Positions 24,201 through 39,200 of a stretch of DNA of 64,000 nucleotides are shown here, piece by piece (position 1 is the first letter of the stretch; every line of letters starts with the position of its first letter). Below the pieces are notes generated by a model. That model searched no databases. It saw nothing but the letters and a program-made list of their open reading frames with translations, and was not told the DNA's origin. The stretch comes from Chionis minor (Eukaryota > Chordata > Aves > Charadriiformes > Chionididae): assembly GCA_013398295.1 (NCBI GenBank), contig VZSF01008860.1, positions 310,001-374,000 on the forward strand, written 5' to 3'. The translations under genes and the position numbers were made by a program.

Positions 24201-27200
24201 AGGAAAAAAAAAAAGAAAAAAAGAAGTGAAAACCCTGTAATAGAAGAAGTGTAAGCTNACATCTCCCAAACGATCTGTATTTTACGTTGATTTGTTTTTA
24301 ATAAAAAGGGAAGGAAAAAAAAAAAGAAAAAAAGAAGTGAAAACCCTGTAATAGAAGAAGTGTAAGCTTATTTTCAAAGTTTGACCATGATTTCAGAAAG
24401 GTAGTGAACAAATGGTCCACCTTTCCAATATGTGGAAGACAGTGCTAAGTATGTGGCTAGTAGTAGCTGGCAAAGCAGAGGATGAAAGCATAGGTGGCTC
24501 CCGGAAGCTTGCAGACAGGGAGCAACACCATACAAGTGTCAAATGCCCATTAGCAGGGAACTAGAGGGAAAACCAAAGCCAAAGGTAAGGACGATGTCTG
24601 TGCAGCTGAAATTGGGCTGAAACGTCCCATCTGTCTCTTGAAGTCCTGACTGGGGCCAAAGTTTCCAACAGTATAACACGAGGTGATTCAGGACATAATG
24701 TAAGTTCCTTTGTATCAATCATAATAGATTCTACAGGACAAACTGAACATTTTAGCATGGTGTTAAGGGCAAAATGCTGCTGTGATGGTTTCTTTACCCA
24801 TATTATTTTAACAGGGCACAAAATTGGCAGGTGTCCTTAAAAAAAATCCCTAAAACATTTCTATGGGACATATTCTAAATGTTCTTGCCAATTTGGAGTG
24901 GAGTAGTCAAGCCCCATATCCCAAATTTCTCAGTCCATTCACATTTCAACTTCTGTTCTGCTGTAGTTCATCAACCAGTTGTTTCAATAACCCCCAGGTG
25001 CTGCTCATAAAAAGTAGATGGCCAAATTAAAGAGGGCTTTGAGGACTTTCTTGGCAAAAAATACAAAAGAATCATATTTTTCTCTCAGAATGTAAACTGA
25101 TTTTCTGATGTGACATTTAATTACTTCCCTTGTTCCATATTAAGTTTAGGAACATGCAGTAAGAGAGTAAAAATAATTGTTTTAAATAGGAGGCACTGAC
25201 ATAATAAATACACTATCAGGAAATGTATGCAAATGTTCTGCCCTACTGTTGTCATATTTAATTGTTGAATCTCAGTAATGGTACAGTCAGTTGCTGAGTA
25301 TAGCTAGCCATGCTTTTCCAGTGCCTTTGAGAGCAGAAATCTATTTGCTGTTGTGTACTTAATTCTTTCTCTATGTGATAATGAAATACCAGTCTGTTAT
25401 GGAACTATTAATGTGAAATGTGGAGATTTCAAACCTTTCCTGTTCAAGGATGTCTATCTGTATACAACACCCATAGTTTTGATGTTAACAGGTTCAGAAA
25501 GAACTAGCCCTTTTTAAAAAAAAATACATTAATATTTAGGGACTAAGCCTGTACCTGCCTCTTTATCCATAGGAATAGTGCTTTTCCCATAGTTAAGAAA
25601 TGTGCTGGTTGGGGCCTTCCAGTGGTTATTTGCCATATGTTCTTTGGGGAGTTTACCTTGCGATAATCCCTTTCATCCACAAATACTATCTATTTACAGT
25701 TAGATTAATTTGTTTCTTGTATCTATGTTAATATTGCAGCTGGTCTGTGGTGCTGCTGTGTCAATGATCCCTTCTCATCTCAAGTCTAGGCTTCAGATTT
25801 AAATATAAAAACCACATCTCACCGTGATCCTTGTGTGCAAAGCAGAGCCCTCCAGAAATCTGACTGCCTTTCAATAAGGAAGTCTCATAACTCCTTTTTT
25901 GTAACTTCCCATTACAAACCAAATGACACATAGCATTCATATTGCTGAAGCTTTGTAAACTCAGATTACTAAGTATATTAGTAATTTCACCTCACATAGT
26001 TGCTTTATTAATGACTAAGAATTAGGTAGAGAAAAGGCAAAGAAATGAGTCTGATGATCTCAGGGCCCTCCATGATCTCATGCTCCCACCATGTCTCAGG
26101 GGCATCAAATACATCTTGGCCTAAGAAAAGATCTCAAGTATTGCCAAACCAATTTGAGATGGGAGTGACATATTTCTCATTCCAGACCTTGGACCAGAAA
26201 ACGGTAGATATCTGTTGTGCTACTGAACACTGCTATGAAACTTCTAGAAAAGCTCTTTCCGAATAATCTGGGAACATTTTTTCAAGAGCACTTTGATGAA
26301 TTAAGGAATCAAAGTCACATTTCATAAGACAGTGAGCAATCTTCTGAGCTAGTCATCTATGATCAATGAGGATGACCTGAAAAATTGTCAGTATCCTCTG
26401 GAGTTTAAATCAGCATGGATACTGTCATATTGAACACACACACATACTGGCCGGGGGGGGAGAGGGGGGGAGGGAAGAAAGTAAATAAGGAGAGTAAGTT
26501 GGAAAAAAAAGCTGAATCATAAAGAAAGATTTGTGTCCTTCAATTTGTTTGTTGTTTTTTCCAAAGTTCAGAATGTCATCTAGAGAAGACAGCTTGGAGT
26601 TTACATTCATTAGTGGAGAATTCCCTTGAGGACAACTTTTACAGTCAGGCTTGCTTTCTTATTGGTATTAACAGTGTCTGTACAGAAATTCATTCACAGC
26701 AAGCATGGTTTTGAGATGGTGATTGCACAGTAGGTTTCAAGTGTCTACTAGTACTTAGGCACAAAAGCCACTGCATTGGCCAAAAGCAATTAGAGAAGTA
26801 GATGAATGAGCAAGTGTGCATGGTGATAGTCATGTCAAGGGGAAAAAAAGGCATCTCATGTTTTGGTGGTGAGTTAATGCACAGTTAGTCTTTCATGTAA
26901 GATTAGATTTGCACAATTAAAATCAGAAGGCTGGGAAATGAAAAGGATTAATATTTCATGAGGAATATTAATTCAATCTTGATAAAACTCCTCTTAACTT
27001 TATGGTATATGATTTATAGCAAAGGTTTAAAACTTGCTCCCAAATTCAGCAAAGATTGAAAAGTTTTACTGTTAAAAGACAAGAAATGCTTAGGCTCTAA
27101 TGTCAACCAATTTTATCACAGTTCCAATTCTATTTTATAAAAACACACTGACAAATACTTTGAAATTTTCAGAAAAGTGCAGGGAATTAAAATGTGGGGT

Positions 27201-30200
27201 TAAATTAATTGCCCTGTTTTAAATTTGTCAGAATTCTTCATACTTTAATCTGGAAGAATGTTGGTATTATGCATTTAGATCTAACAGCGTATACATATTC
27301 AGTTTAAAACTGAGTCTGATACTAATAAATGTTTAAACCTCTGAAGGTATAAAGAAGAGTTTCTTTTACCACTCCATGATTATTGAATCAATCACCAGCA
27401 TCATACACCGGAATGATCAAATAGCTGAAACCTTAACTTCACCTGACATTCTAATTCAAAGATGAATAGCATTCTTTGGTTGTCATTACAGTTTGCCTGG
27501 GTCCTACCTAAAGAAATCCCCTCCAAAATTCAAAAGGAAACATGGGAGACCTTGAAGTGGGGAAGTAGACAGTGTCTTTTGCATTTTTTTATCTTAGGTG
27601 TATGTGTGAAATGGCATCTTATTATCAGATGTGTGCAGAATGAAGATGCTAATTTACCCAAAAAGTTATCACAGCTGTCGTGCAAAATGCAAATGCAATG
27701 GACCCTCGTAAAATTGCATTACCATCTTTCATATTTTAGCATTTTAATCAGGCTAAAAATTAAGATTTACATTATAAATACATAGCCTTATGTTCAACAG
27801 ATGTAAGGTCTAAAAGTGAATTTGAAGCAATGCATTTATTAGCTAATTTAAATACTAATAAGGACAGAGCCACTGAACAGCTATACTTTTGACCTTTAAT
27901 GATCCATCATTAGTGTTGTAATACTGATGTAAATATGAGAACTTTTCCATGTTGCATTGTCTGTATTGCAGCTATAGTAACAGGTCTTCACAACTTTCAT
28001 AACTACATCTTAACTCTGTGTTTTGTTACCCACATGTATTTATATATATCTAAGATATCATTCCAACTTTCATGTTTACAAAATGATTTGAACCCTATAT
28101 GAATAAGAAAAATAAGAGATGTGGTACCCATTTCTAGGAAAAACTTATCTTATGCATAATTCTAAGTCAAAATTTGGTTGATTTATTCATAGCTGCTACA
28201 CAATGCATACCTAATCTGCTATGTACTATGCTGAAAGTTTATCCTGAGGGTCTGAAAGACACATTATACTTATAAGACTGTATAAACAGTCACAAGCCAA
28301 TTACAAGTTTGCAATTACATGGCAATCCAAATCCAAACAGAAAGCAAATTCATGCTGATAGTTTAGCCAACCCTACAACAAAGTTGCTATATTTTTTTCT
28401 TAAAGACTGCCCTCCTTCTAGTCCTTACACTGATTTTACTTGTCTCACCCTGAATCTAGGGGAATCCAACAGAAAAGTGTTTGATATTCTACAGACTATC
28501 TGGACCTAACAACTACTGATTTCAATGGTAATTGTAGGTAGTTAAATCTGGGGCAATTGCCTCATTTTACCTCATTGTGAAAAGAATTCAGAATTTTTGG
28601 GGCCAAATTCATTCATCTTAAGATAGGTGAGCTGCATATGAAAATGCTTCTTTGGCTTGATTGACTTTTAAAAATTTTTATAGTGTCTATGTCAGATGTA
28701 GATACATACACTGTATGTAAATCCCACCCTTTGTGTATCCACAATATGCACAGGTGGAGCTTTCAGTGTAGGATTAATCAATCCTGCCATGTTTTGAACT
28801 GCCAGTAGTGGCAGGTCTGAACTGTCTTCCAAGCTGCAGAGAGACTGTCCAGCACAGCCAGGAAGTCCACTTCTGACCAGCTCTACTGTGGTCATGTAGA
28901 CTGAATGCCCATCAGTTGTGTGAGTGCCCTAGGTGCTTTCCTGGAGTCCACCCTCGAGTTTAGTTTAATTTGAAAGGAATCCAAGTCACAAAATCTAAGA
29001 AGGCTTTGCTATGCAAAAGGAAATATACTGGCTGTCCATGATTTGATTTACTGTAAATGTGCACCCCTGATCCAAATTAAAACACTAATATAGATGTGCT
29101 TTTTCTGAACCAGATGCTACTTTTTTGGCAGAATGTCCTGTTGACATTGAAGATCCCGCTAAGCTACTGTAGCAGGAGCTTAGCACATTTGAGACTCCAG
29201 TTTTGTGCTTTGGAGAAGACTTCATCCTATGTGCTGTTTTCATAGCATAACTTCAAAAATAGTGGTAGCACATTAGGACTGATTCAAGACTTTCCACTGA
29301 ATCTACACTCCACTTTCTGCAGGAATTATTAAATATTTTTTAAATTAGTTATGAATTTATTTTCTGTTCTAGTCAAACAGTTACATTAACTAGTATTCAC
29401 TCTCACCTTTGAGGTTCAGTACGCTAATGCTTCCTCCATTGCAGAATCACTCATCTTCTTAGTTGGATGTGTTCTGTCGACTGGCTAAATAATGTGCTGT
29501 AAAATCAATGTATTGCTTCGTTCCAGAATTTCTACTTTCCAGTGGTTGTGTTCTAGCTCTGAATGTTAAACAAGTTGCATGCAGAGTTTATGTACTGTTC
29601 ACCATATGTGCAGCCACTTCTTTTGTTGCTGTCAATGATTTTATTATTTTCCATCTTTACCTCAAGTATTGTCCTCAATGACTAGGTCTGAAAGTGATAA
29701 TTACTTCCCCACTGCAGAAATAAACTGATTTACATATTTATCAAGGGGAAACTGGATGGCTCTGAGCATACCACAGAAACATTTGCATATTTATAACCTG
29801 AAATGTACAAAAGCTAAAATTAAGATAGGGATGTCTTGGTCTTAGTTACTAAGCTTGTTTTTATACAAAGGTTTTAGTCAGTGGATTTTGTAATCAGATC
29901 AGTGCATTAAAGAATGAAGTGTCTTTTTTCATCACACAAAATCAACATAGAGATTAAAATGATTGTTATCTTGTGAATGATGATGTGCAGAAGTTGCAAG
30001 ATTAAGTCTTATCCTTTGAGCCCTGAGAGATGATGAACTCTGGAATTACCTTAATTTAACTTCTGTAGCAGGAAGAGTATCCCAAGAGGTTTGCTATATA
30101 GTGGCTATGTAGTTGAGTGGCATCAATATCTTATCTGGAAGAAATATAGGCTTCCAGATACTTACGCAGGTAGGGTTAATTTATAGGAGTTTATGAATAT

Positions 30201-33200
30201 ATTCAAAGCAATCCTGGCTTGCCACTCACAGAGATGAACCCCTTCATCTGGCTACAATTTAGTTGTGATTCTGGTTAATGGTGCTATTCTGAATATGCTT
30301 TAGGAAGCATTTCTGTACTGAGAGGTTGGTCAAACACTGGAACGGGATTCCTAGAGAGGTGGTCAATGCCCCAAGCCTATCAGGGTTTAAGAGACATTTG
30401 GACAATGCCCTTAAAAACATGTCAATACAGAAAACCTCAAAAAACCCCAAACTGTCTCTTCTGTAATGTGATCACATCTTCTCTGTGATGGTTGACCTTC
30501 CCCGATCACTCTTTGTCCAATAATTGTCTCAAGCTCTCACTAACAGAGACAACAGAGACTTGTGAAAGTCTGCTGGAGTGGGACAAGAATGTTATATTTA
30601 CAGGAATGAATCCCTTTTATTGTCAGCTGTCTTGTCCTGAGACAAATCCTTAACCCTATTTCTGAATCCTGTTATTTCTTCAAATCTGGCAAACTGCTTG
30701 TCATAGACAAGCAGGACATTGCTTTAAAGCTTTCCTGAGGAGCAGAGAGATTATTTTGTCCTAATGTCTAGATAACACAGAGATATTCTGTATTGTAGAG
30801 CTTTTTCTTCATAATTTCAGAAGGACTCCAAATTATTTCAAATTAATACAAATAACATTTCTGTCCTACAAATGACAGCTAATTTATGAATCAAATGCAT
30901 TTGTTCATATGCTTGCTTGACTAAACCTTTGAACAATTTTCCAAATCAGTAACACATTTGTAAACACATTATTGTTTCTCAGTTTGTACCTTGTTTTCAA
31001 ATGAATAGTCATTTTTTATAAACCCTTTATCTTAATGTAGATGAGAACAGTAAGAGTTTTACATGATTCAAAACTCCAGAAATTACATTCAGCATTAGAG
31101 AGGCTGGCTCAGCTACCATCCATGCTGTGTTAGAGAAGCTGAAGAGCGGCATAGCACTCTCAGTTTCCTTCTAAAGAATAGGGTCAATTGCACCTACCAC
31201 TTTCACATGGCTATCACTCCATTGAAATTGGTATTTTCACTTTAAGAATGAACCAACTCTTTATAATTTAACATAGCTTGAAGCAAGGGTGGACAGCAGA
31301 ACGTAGAGATCAGTCCTCAGTGTATTTTGGAGGAAGCTTTACTTAAATTTTGGAACATTGATGTACTAATTAAACAAGTAACATCTTAATGCTGTCCTTA
31401 ATCTGTTTTGTATTTTAAAAAATACAAATGAAAGAAAAGTGTCCAACAATCTGATGCCTTTGTCTGCTACAATGTTAGCCACCTACGCTAGGGTATACAT
31501 TCCTAGAATGGCAATAGTAGGAAAATATTGATCTGAAATTCTAGTTGCTAAATAGCTTCAGAAATTATGCAGCTCCTTCAGTGCTGGATTGATTTTGTTG
31601 TTCAGAAATGTTGTCTTTCCAAACCTGTTCTGTTCGGATCAGAAAAAATGTAAACGGTAGCATCCACAGAGAACAGCATAGCTGTTAATTTTTTAGAACA
31701 TAGCTTTCAAGTGAGCCTTTTCAGTCAAGAATTCTTCCATTTTTATTGATAATTTCCTACACTGGGGATAGCATACTATTGTTGCTTGAACAGAGCCACA
31801 GTTTTCCCAGTATTTTGGCTTATTTATTCTGCAGTTTCATATTCTGTTTAAACTCTTTGCATCCAAAAAGTCTTTTAAAACTTGTATTGATTTCTGCAAC
31901 GTCAATGGGACTCAAAAAGGATACTAAGCCAGTTGAAACCCCATTCTTGTACTTCAAGACACATGCTTGACATACTTCCAATCATATTGGAAGGTAGGTT
32001 AGATGAAACTCCTCCTTGTTCATTAACTGGCATTACCTGTGAGTGTTTATACATCAATTTTAACTTAATTCTAAAGTCTCTGTGAAATCTACAGAAATAA
32101 TAAGCATGTAGAGTTAGAGTAAAAAAGAAATTAAGTTGTTACAAGAAAACAGTAAAGGATGTATTTTTCCTACTTTGTAGTGTTTGCTCCCAAAATTTAT
32201 AATACTGCATGTGAAAGGTATCTGTTCATAGAGATCCACAATACATTTTTTTCATTTTTCTTCTGTATTGGTTACCATTTAGAAATGCTAATATGTGAAT
32301 GTATTGCCTGTGTTAACAGTAGCCACATCATTCAAATGCACTTTAATAAGGCTTATCTCCTAGTAGCACACACTTTATTGCTTATTTATAGTTTCCATTC
32401 TAGAAGGTGCCAGTGTTCAAGGTGAAAATAGAAACGGAAGTTTTGCTTCATTTCTGCAAATGCATTGTGATTGCCATTCTTTGACAATAGTGTTATTTGA
32501 ATTGCCATTATTAGTCCATCTGTACTGAAAAATATTGTTGCTAAAATAAATCATCATTTTGGCATTTGTTAATTGACCCTAATGTAGCCAATCCTCTTTG
32601 TGTTTAAAAATCCAAATGAAGGAAATGGAAGTTGTACCCTTGAGTTCAAAAAGCTTTGTATGAGACTTCATTTTATTGTGTTTCTTCTGAAATGGGTGAT
32701 ATTTGAGTTTCAGAATTACCTTTTTTTCAGGCCAAGTCAAGCTACCCAATCTCATTTTGAAAAAAAACACTCATCATAATGATTACTGCTTTATTTAATT
32801 AATTGTGGTAGCGAGGCATTTTTCATTGCTTCTTATTTTTTCCCAGATTAATTAGGAAATCAAAATGGCTGTTATTGAATTACAGCAGATGTCTCTGATT
32901 ACCAGAGGTCATTTAATCTGATATACTGAGTGGAATTTTAGTTTTATATTCAGGGTGAATTTGAAAATTTCATCAAGGAAAACTGTATGGGTAAAAAAAT
33001 GCATTTGTGCATGTCATTGCACATATAGTTCTTTGTGCAATCCCATTTATTATTCCTATCACAGAGTCATAAAATCATAGATTGATACAGGTTGGAAGGG
33101 AACTCTGGAGGTCATATGTCAGAATATCCACACATAACATCCCAATTTATCTATATGCTCCATGTTTTTATCACCATTACCACCTTTCCAAGGGTTGTTA

Positions 33201-36200
33201 TAATTACTTAGCAAGCACATTTTCCAAACAGTCTCAGAAGCCAATGGGAAATTGCCTCTTTCTTTTCTGGCACTAAGTCCACCTGCTGCAGCAAGTGAAT
33301 GGTGTGTCAAATGGATCTGCATGATTTTCTCTCAACCCACCAACTTTAAAATGTCAGCCTTTGTAACAGATTTTCCTCAGCTCTGTTGGGAAATTTCAAC
33401 TCCCACAAGGTTTCAAAATTTGCATAAACAAATTCTCCTACTCTTACATTTCTTTTTTGATCCTAGTTTACAAACAATACCAACAGGTATCACTTATTTA
33501 ACTGCTGATGTTGTTATTTGAGCTGATGAGAAATGAAGGCAGTCAACCTTTTTACCAAAGCGGTTTTAGAATGCTATAACCAATGCTATAACCTTAAAAG
33601 ACAAGTAGAAATAGTAGCAATAAGGTAGAGTAACTACTTACTCAGCAAAAGAGCATAGCAACAGAAATGATGATCTGAAAATCATTAAAGAAGGCTCTGT
33701 ATCTCAAAATTCTTATCCTCTTTGACAAAATAATTGGGCATCAGCTGATGAATTAATTCCTATTGGACAGATAAGCAAATCAAAATTAACATTCAAATTG
33801 GACCATTCTTAGATGTTTAAGTAAAAAGAATAAAGATAAAATGGTTGTGAAGACAGAATTATCTTTATACGCTCTGAGATCCCTAAAGGACAAGGTTAAA
33901 GCTCATTTGCAGGCTGATGTGAAGAAGTATATTCTTAAATTTTGGTCGGTTTCCAGGACCACTAATGTTAGATTCCTAATCGGCGTAAAATTCACTGGAG
34001 CAAGTTACAGAGTGTCTTCACTTTCATTCATACAGAAACCCTCTTTAAAAACTCAGTCTAAATAAGTTTGGATGTAATTTATGTGCACTGCAAGGCTCGC
34101 TACCGTGCCAAGGTAGTATGAGAAGCCCTTTGTGAAAATGAAATGTGAGCCCACAGTGTCTTGGAGTTTCAGAGCATATCCATGTGGATTCTGCTTTTAA
34201 ATATGTGCACAGGTCTGTGTTTATTATCTTGCACATTTTGAGATTAGTTGATGTCTATTCTTATATGATGAGAAACTAAGGACTAATTAGTAGGTTTGAT
34301 GATCATAGAATGGTTAGAGTTGGAAGCGACCTTAAAGATCATCTAGTTCCAAACCCCCTGCCACGGACAGGGGCACTTTCCACTAGACCTGGTTGCTCAA
34401 AGCCCCATCCAACCTGGCCTTGAACACTTCCAGGGATGGGGCCTCCACAACTTCAACGGGCAACTTGTTCCAGTGCCTCACTACCCTTACAGTAAAAAAT
34501 TTCTTCCTAATAGTTAATCTAAATCTATCCTCTTTCAGTTCAAAACCATTACCCCTTGTCCTATCACTACATTGCTTGATAAAGGGTCTCTCCCCATCTT
34601 TCCTCTAGGCCCCGTTTAAATACTGGAAGGCTGCAATAATATCTCCCTGGAGCCTTCTCTTCTCCAGGCTGAACAATCACAACTCTCTCCACCTGTGCTC
34701 TTAAGCAGGGGTGCTCCAGCCCTCTGATCATCTTTCAGGCCTTCCTCTGGACCCACTCCAACATGTCCAAGTCCTCTTTATGTTAGGGGCTCCAGAGCTG
34801 GATGCAATACTCCAGGTGGGGTGTCACCAGAGCAGGGTAGCAGGGGAGAATCCCCTCCCTCAACCTGCTGGCCATGCTTCTTTTGATGCAGCCCAGGATT
34901 CAGTTGGCCTTCTGGGCTGCAGGCACACATTGCCAGCTCATGCTGAGCTTCTCATCCACCAACACTCCCAAGTCCTTCTCTTCAGGGCTGTTCTCAATCC
35001 ATTCTCTGCCCAGCCTATATTTGTGCTTGGGATTGCCCCAACCCATGTGTAGGACCTTGCACTTGTCCTGGTTGAACTTCATAAGGTTGGCACGGGCCCG
35101 CCTCTCAAGCCTGTCCAGGTGCTTCTGGATGGCATCCCTTCCCTCCAGAGTGTCAACCACTTTACACAGCTTGATGTCATTGGAATACTTGCTGAGGGTA
35201 CACTCAATCCCACTGTCCATGTCACCGACAAAGATGTTGAACAGCACCGGTCCCAGTACTGACCCCTGAGGAATGCCATTTATCACTGGCCTCAACTTGG
35301 ACATGGAGCCATTGATGGTAGCTCTGTGAGTGTGAGCATCCAGCCAATTTTTTTATCCACCATGTCTTTCCAATTTAGATACAGGAATGTTGTGCCAGAC
35401 AGTGTCAAATGCCTTGCACAAGTCCGGGTAGATGACATCAGTCAGTCTTAACCTTATCCACCAGTGGCCTCCAGAGGCACTCCATGCATTATTTTTCTTT
35501 CTTTTTCTTAGAATGTCTTATTCCAACACTGAGATTTTTGCTGCGATGCTTCCATAGGTTGCTAGGCAGCAAATCTTTAGCCCCAGACTGTTAGCTCTAT
35601 TCTGCATGCTGAGACTATTTGAGATGTCCTCAGTGGTTTGAATCTTCTTGCAGAAGGCTTTCCTTAAATGAGAGCAACTGCTTTCTAAGGTCACTGGCTC
35701 TCTGTGGATCAACCCTTTTCTCTGATGTACACAAATCTTCTCATTTTATACTTCAAGAAACACTGCAGCAATCGTACCATGGTCCTGATTGCAATAAGCC
35801 TTGTACAATTGTCCCCTACTGTATGCTGCATGGTGCCAATTGCTATGTATAATAATGTTTATATGGAAAGTGATCTTGAAAAGGCGTAAGGACAAAAATA
35901 TTTGTATGTGCCTAGGCTAATGAAAAAGCCACCCAAAGACATTAAAACTGTTCTTTTTTTCTTTTTCTCTTTTTTTTTCTTTTTTCTTTAGGGCAGGTTC
36001 TAGATGTGCTGGAGAAATATAATCTGAGCAAAAATACTCTTGTATACTTTACGTCTGACCAAGGGGCTCATGTTGAAGAAATCTCCAGTTCTGGAGAAGT
36101 CCATGGAGGATACAATGGCATATATAAAGGTGAACATTCTCTGATTATTTTTAAAAATCATATCAGAAACTATCTCCTTGGTTTTGTTCTAAAACTGTAA

Positions 36201-39200
36201 TGTACTCTATGGCCAAGAAGGTCAAAACTTGATTCCTTAATAATAAGCTTTTCATGACTTTCATTCTAAATTCAAACACAGGCAGTAAATCTATGGGCTT
36301 TACTTGTCAAATACAGCAACTCAACCAGCGTACGTGCTCAGTTCTGTGGAGTTTTAAGACTAGCAAATATACTCTTAAACTGGCCAGAGATACAGCTTTG
36401 GAAGTGTGTCAGTTCATAGTACTTTACTATCATGGCTGGATAGCAGACTAGAAAGGAAAAAATAATGGTTTGAAAGCTGTCAGAAGCCATGAATGAGGGC
36501 TAAATACCATAGAGTGAGTGGGATCACACAATGGGAAGATACAGAGATAATGGAGAACTGGATTGAGTTTGGGATGGACAAGCTCCACAACAGCCAGAAG
36601 AAGACAAGTTTTCAAGCAGAAAAGGCTGAGTTGGAGAAGAGAGTTTTGAAAATCAAGCATAACAGTCTTACTGAATTGAAGACTGATTTGGAAATGGAGA
36701 GAATTTAGTTAAAAGGACAGAGTTTGGCTGTATTCTTTTAGTGCATATCTTGAGATGATTAATAGTCCAAAATCTGCTTATTCTGTGGAGACTTAAAATG
36801 TGTTTAAAGTCTACCTTATTGTAATATACTTTATCCTGGTGATATCACACAACAATACTGAAAGATACTGCTTTTGTTGCAATATGATGATCTTGTAGAA
36901 AGAAAAATTCCAGCTTAGCAAACGGCATTCCTCATTTTGTCCATTCCCACATCCCTTGCATGGTGATCCCTTCAGACAGTAGGAATGTAATACTCCACTG
37001 GATAATAGACAGAATTGTCAAATATGAAATAAAGGATTCCCTCTGACAAAGTACAGAAAACAGTATTTTCCATTGTGCAAGTAGTGGACATACAGCATCA
37101 GGAAAATGAATGTCAAAATGTTTTTAATAATCTTCAGTCTTATTGAAATAGGGTAAGAATGTTTGCTTTTATTATTTTTCATGAAATGCACTGAATATTT
37201 TTGTGTCTTTACCAGAGATAAACTTCTTTTCATTCTTTCACTAGGAAGTGACTGTGTAATTTGTTTTCCCCTCATATTTCAGGGGACAAAATCAAAGAAA
37301 TCCAGCAGGTTTTGGAATGTCATTTACCAAATTTGAAACTTTTAGTTTTATAAAGAAAAGTAATTGTCTTTAGGTATGATTTTTTTAAAAAAGTAGTGTA
37401 GCATAATTACAAAATCATGTAGTAGTTGAGTCTGGAATGCACCTCCCAAGGTCTGCAGTCCTGGCCCCTGCAGAGCAGGGTCAGCTAGAGCAGGTTGCTC
37501 AGGGCTGTGCCCATTCAAGCTATGAAAATCGCTAATGATGGAGACTCCACAGCCTCTGTGGACAACTTACTCCAGTGTTTAATCACACTCACCATAAAAA
37601 AACCTTTTTCTTAAGTTAAAATGGAATTTCTGGTGTTCCAGTTTGTGCTCACTGCCTCTTATCCTGTCACTGTGCAGCAATGGCTCTGTCTTCTTTACTC
37701 AGGTAAATCCATATATGCATACAGATGGATAAGATCCCACTGGGACTTCTCTTCTCCAGCCTGAACAGTCCCAGCTCTCTCAGCCTATCCTCATATGTCA
37801 AATGCTCCAACCGTTTACTCATTTTCATAGCCCTCCTTTGAACTCAGTTCAATATGTCCATGTCTCTCTTGTACTGGCGAGCTCTGCACTTGGACCCAGC
37901 ATCCCAGATGTGTCTGACCAGTGCTGAGCAGAGGATAAGGATCACCTCCCTTGCCTTGCTGGAAGCATTCTTGCTAATGCAGCCCAGGATGCTGTTGCGG
38001 CTTCCTTGTCACGAGGATACATTTCTGGCTCAAGTTCGGGTAGTTGTCCACCAGGACCCCCAGGCCCTAGCCTGTGCTGGTGCTAGGTTATTCCTCTGTA
38101 GGTACAGGACTTGGTATTTGCCTTTGCTGAACTTCTTGAGGTTCCTTTTAACCCATATCTCCTGCCTCTTGAGGTGTCTCTGAATGGCAGCACAACCATC
38201 GGCCTCCCAGTTTTGTATCATCTGCAAAACTGCAAAAAGGAAGAAAAAAAGACATATGCAGTTAGCAGTAATAGTACAGTGAGGTTTTCATGTGAGAAGG
38301 CTCCACAGTTTTTAGTCAGGAGGTATCTGTCTGAGAAATAACCCTTGTATTTTGAGAGCTATGAAGAAATGCTACACAACCAAAACAAGCAATGCTAAAG
38401 TCGTGAGCTTACAAACTCTCAGATGGGTCCCCTTGGACTAACACAGGAGTGAAACGTATCTTGAACATTAGGATTTAGGCCTTAGTGATTTAAGTAATTA
38501 AGGAACCATATGGTTACATACCTGTAGCTGTAGGCACAGCCTGAGATGTTTTAGAAGCTCTAAAAAACATTTGTTTTCTAGAATGCAAGACAAAAGATAT
38601 AGGATAAATGACAAGGAGAAAAAAAAAGACAAATGCCTTCCTGGAAAAATTTGATTGAATTAAGTCTTTTTTATAAAGCCTTGCAAAATTTTGTATTCAT
38701 ACTTACAGAATGGAGAACAATTTAAAATAGATCAGAACTGAACTAATAAAAAATCTGATTGATAGGATTACTTGGGGAGTGATGGGACTGCTTATTTTCA
38801 AAATGAATTATGTTGTTTACAGTTGCCACCTATGGTATGCTGGCAAATATTGTAACATACATTTGTCAAATGAAAGAAAATAATCACTGTATAAGAAACA
38901 AAATAATTATTATATGAGAGACATTCTTAATAAATTTAAAAGAAATTAAAAGACCTATGCAATTGGTTGAATACGCTTTTATAATTTTAATATACAATGA
39001 AATCTGTTTTGTCTTCCCTCTCACCATATCAGTCTTAAATTTAGCAGGTATATTTATGCATCGTTTTAAAAAAGGCAGATGTGGAAAAGATCAATTAATT
39101 GCATAATTAGCAATTTTCATACATAAGAATTTATTCATATCAACAGTCATATACAATGAGATGTGTTAGAGGTCTGTACATCTCTGGCGGATTTAATAAA

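Noticed and set aside
24149..24368. Genuine tandem duplication.
   Set aside because: Perfect identity including homopolymers and the N at the junction favour an assembly artefact.
34393..35269. Several plus-strand open frames of 70-130 codons.
   Set aside because: They are the antisense of the CR1 reverse-transcriptase relic.
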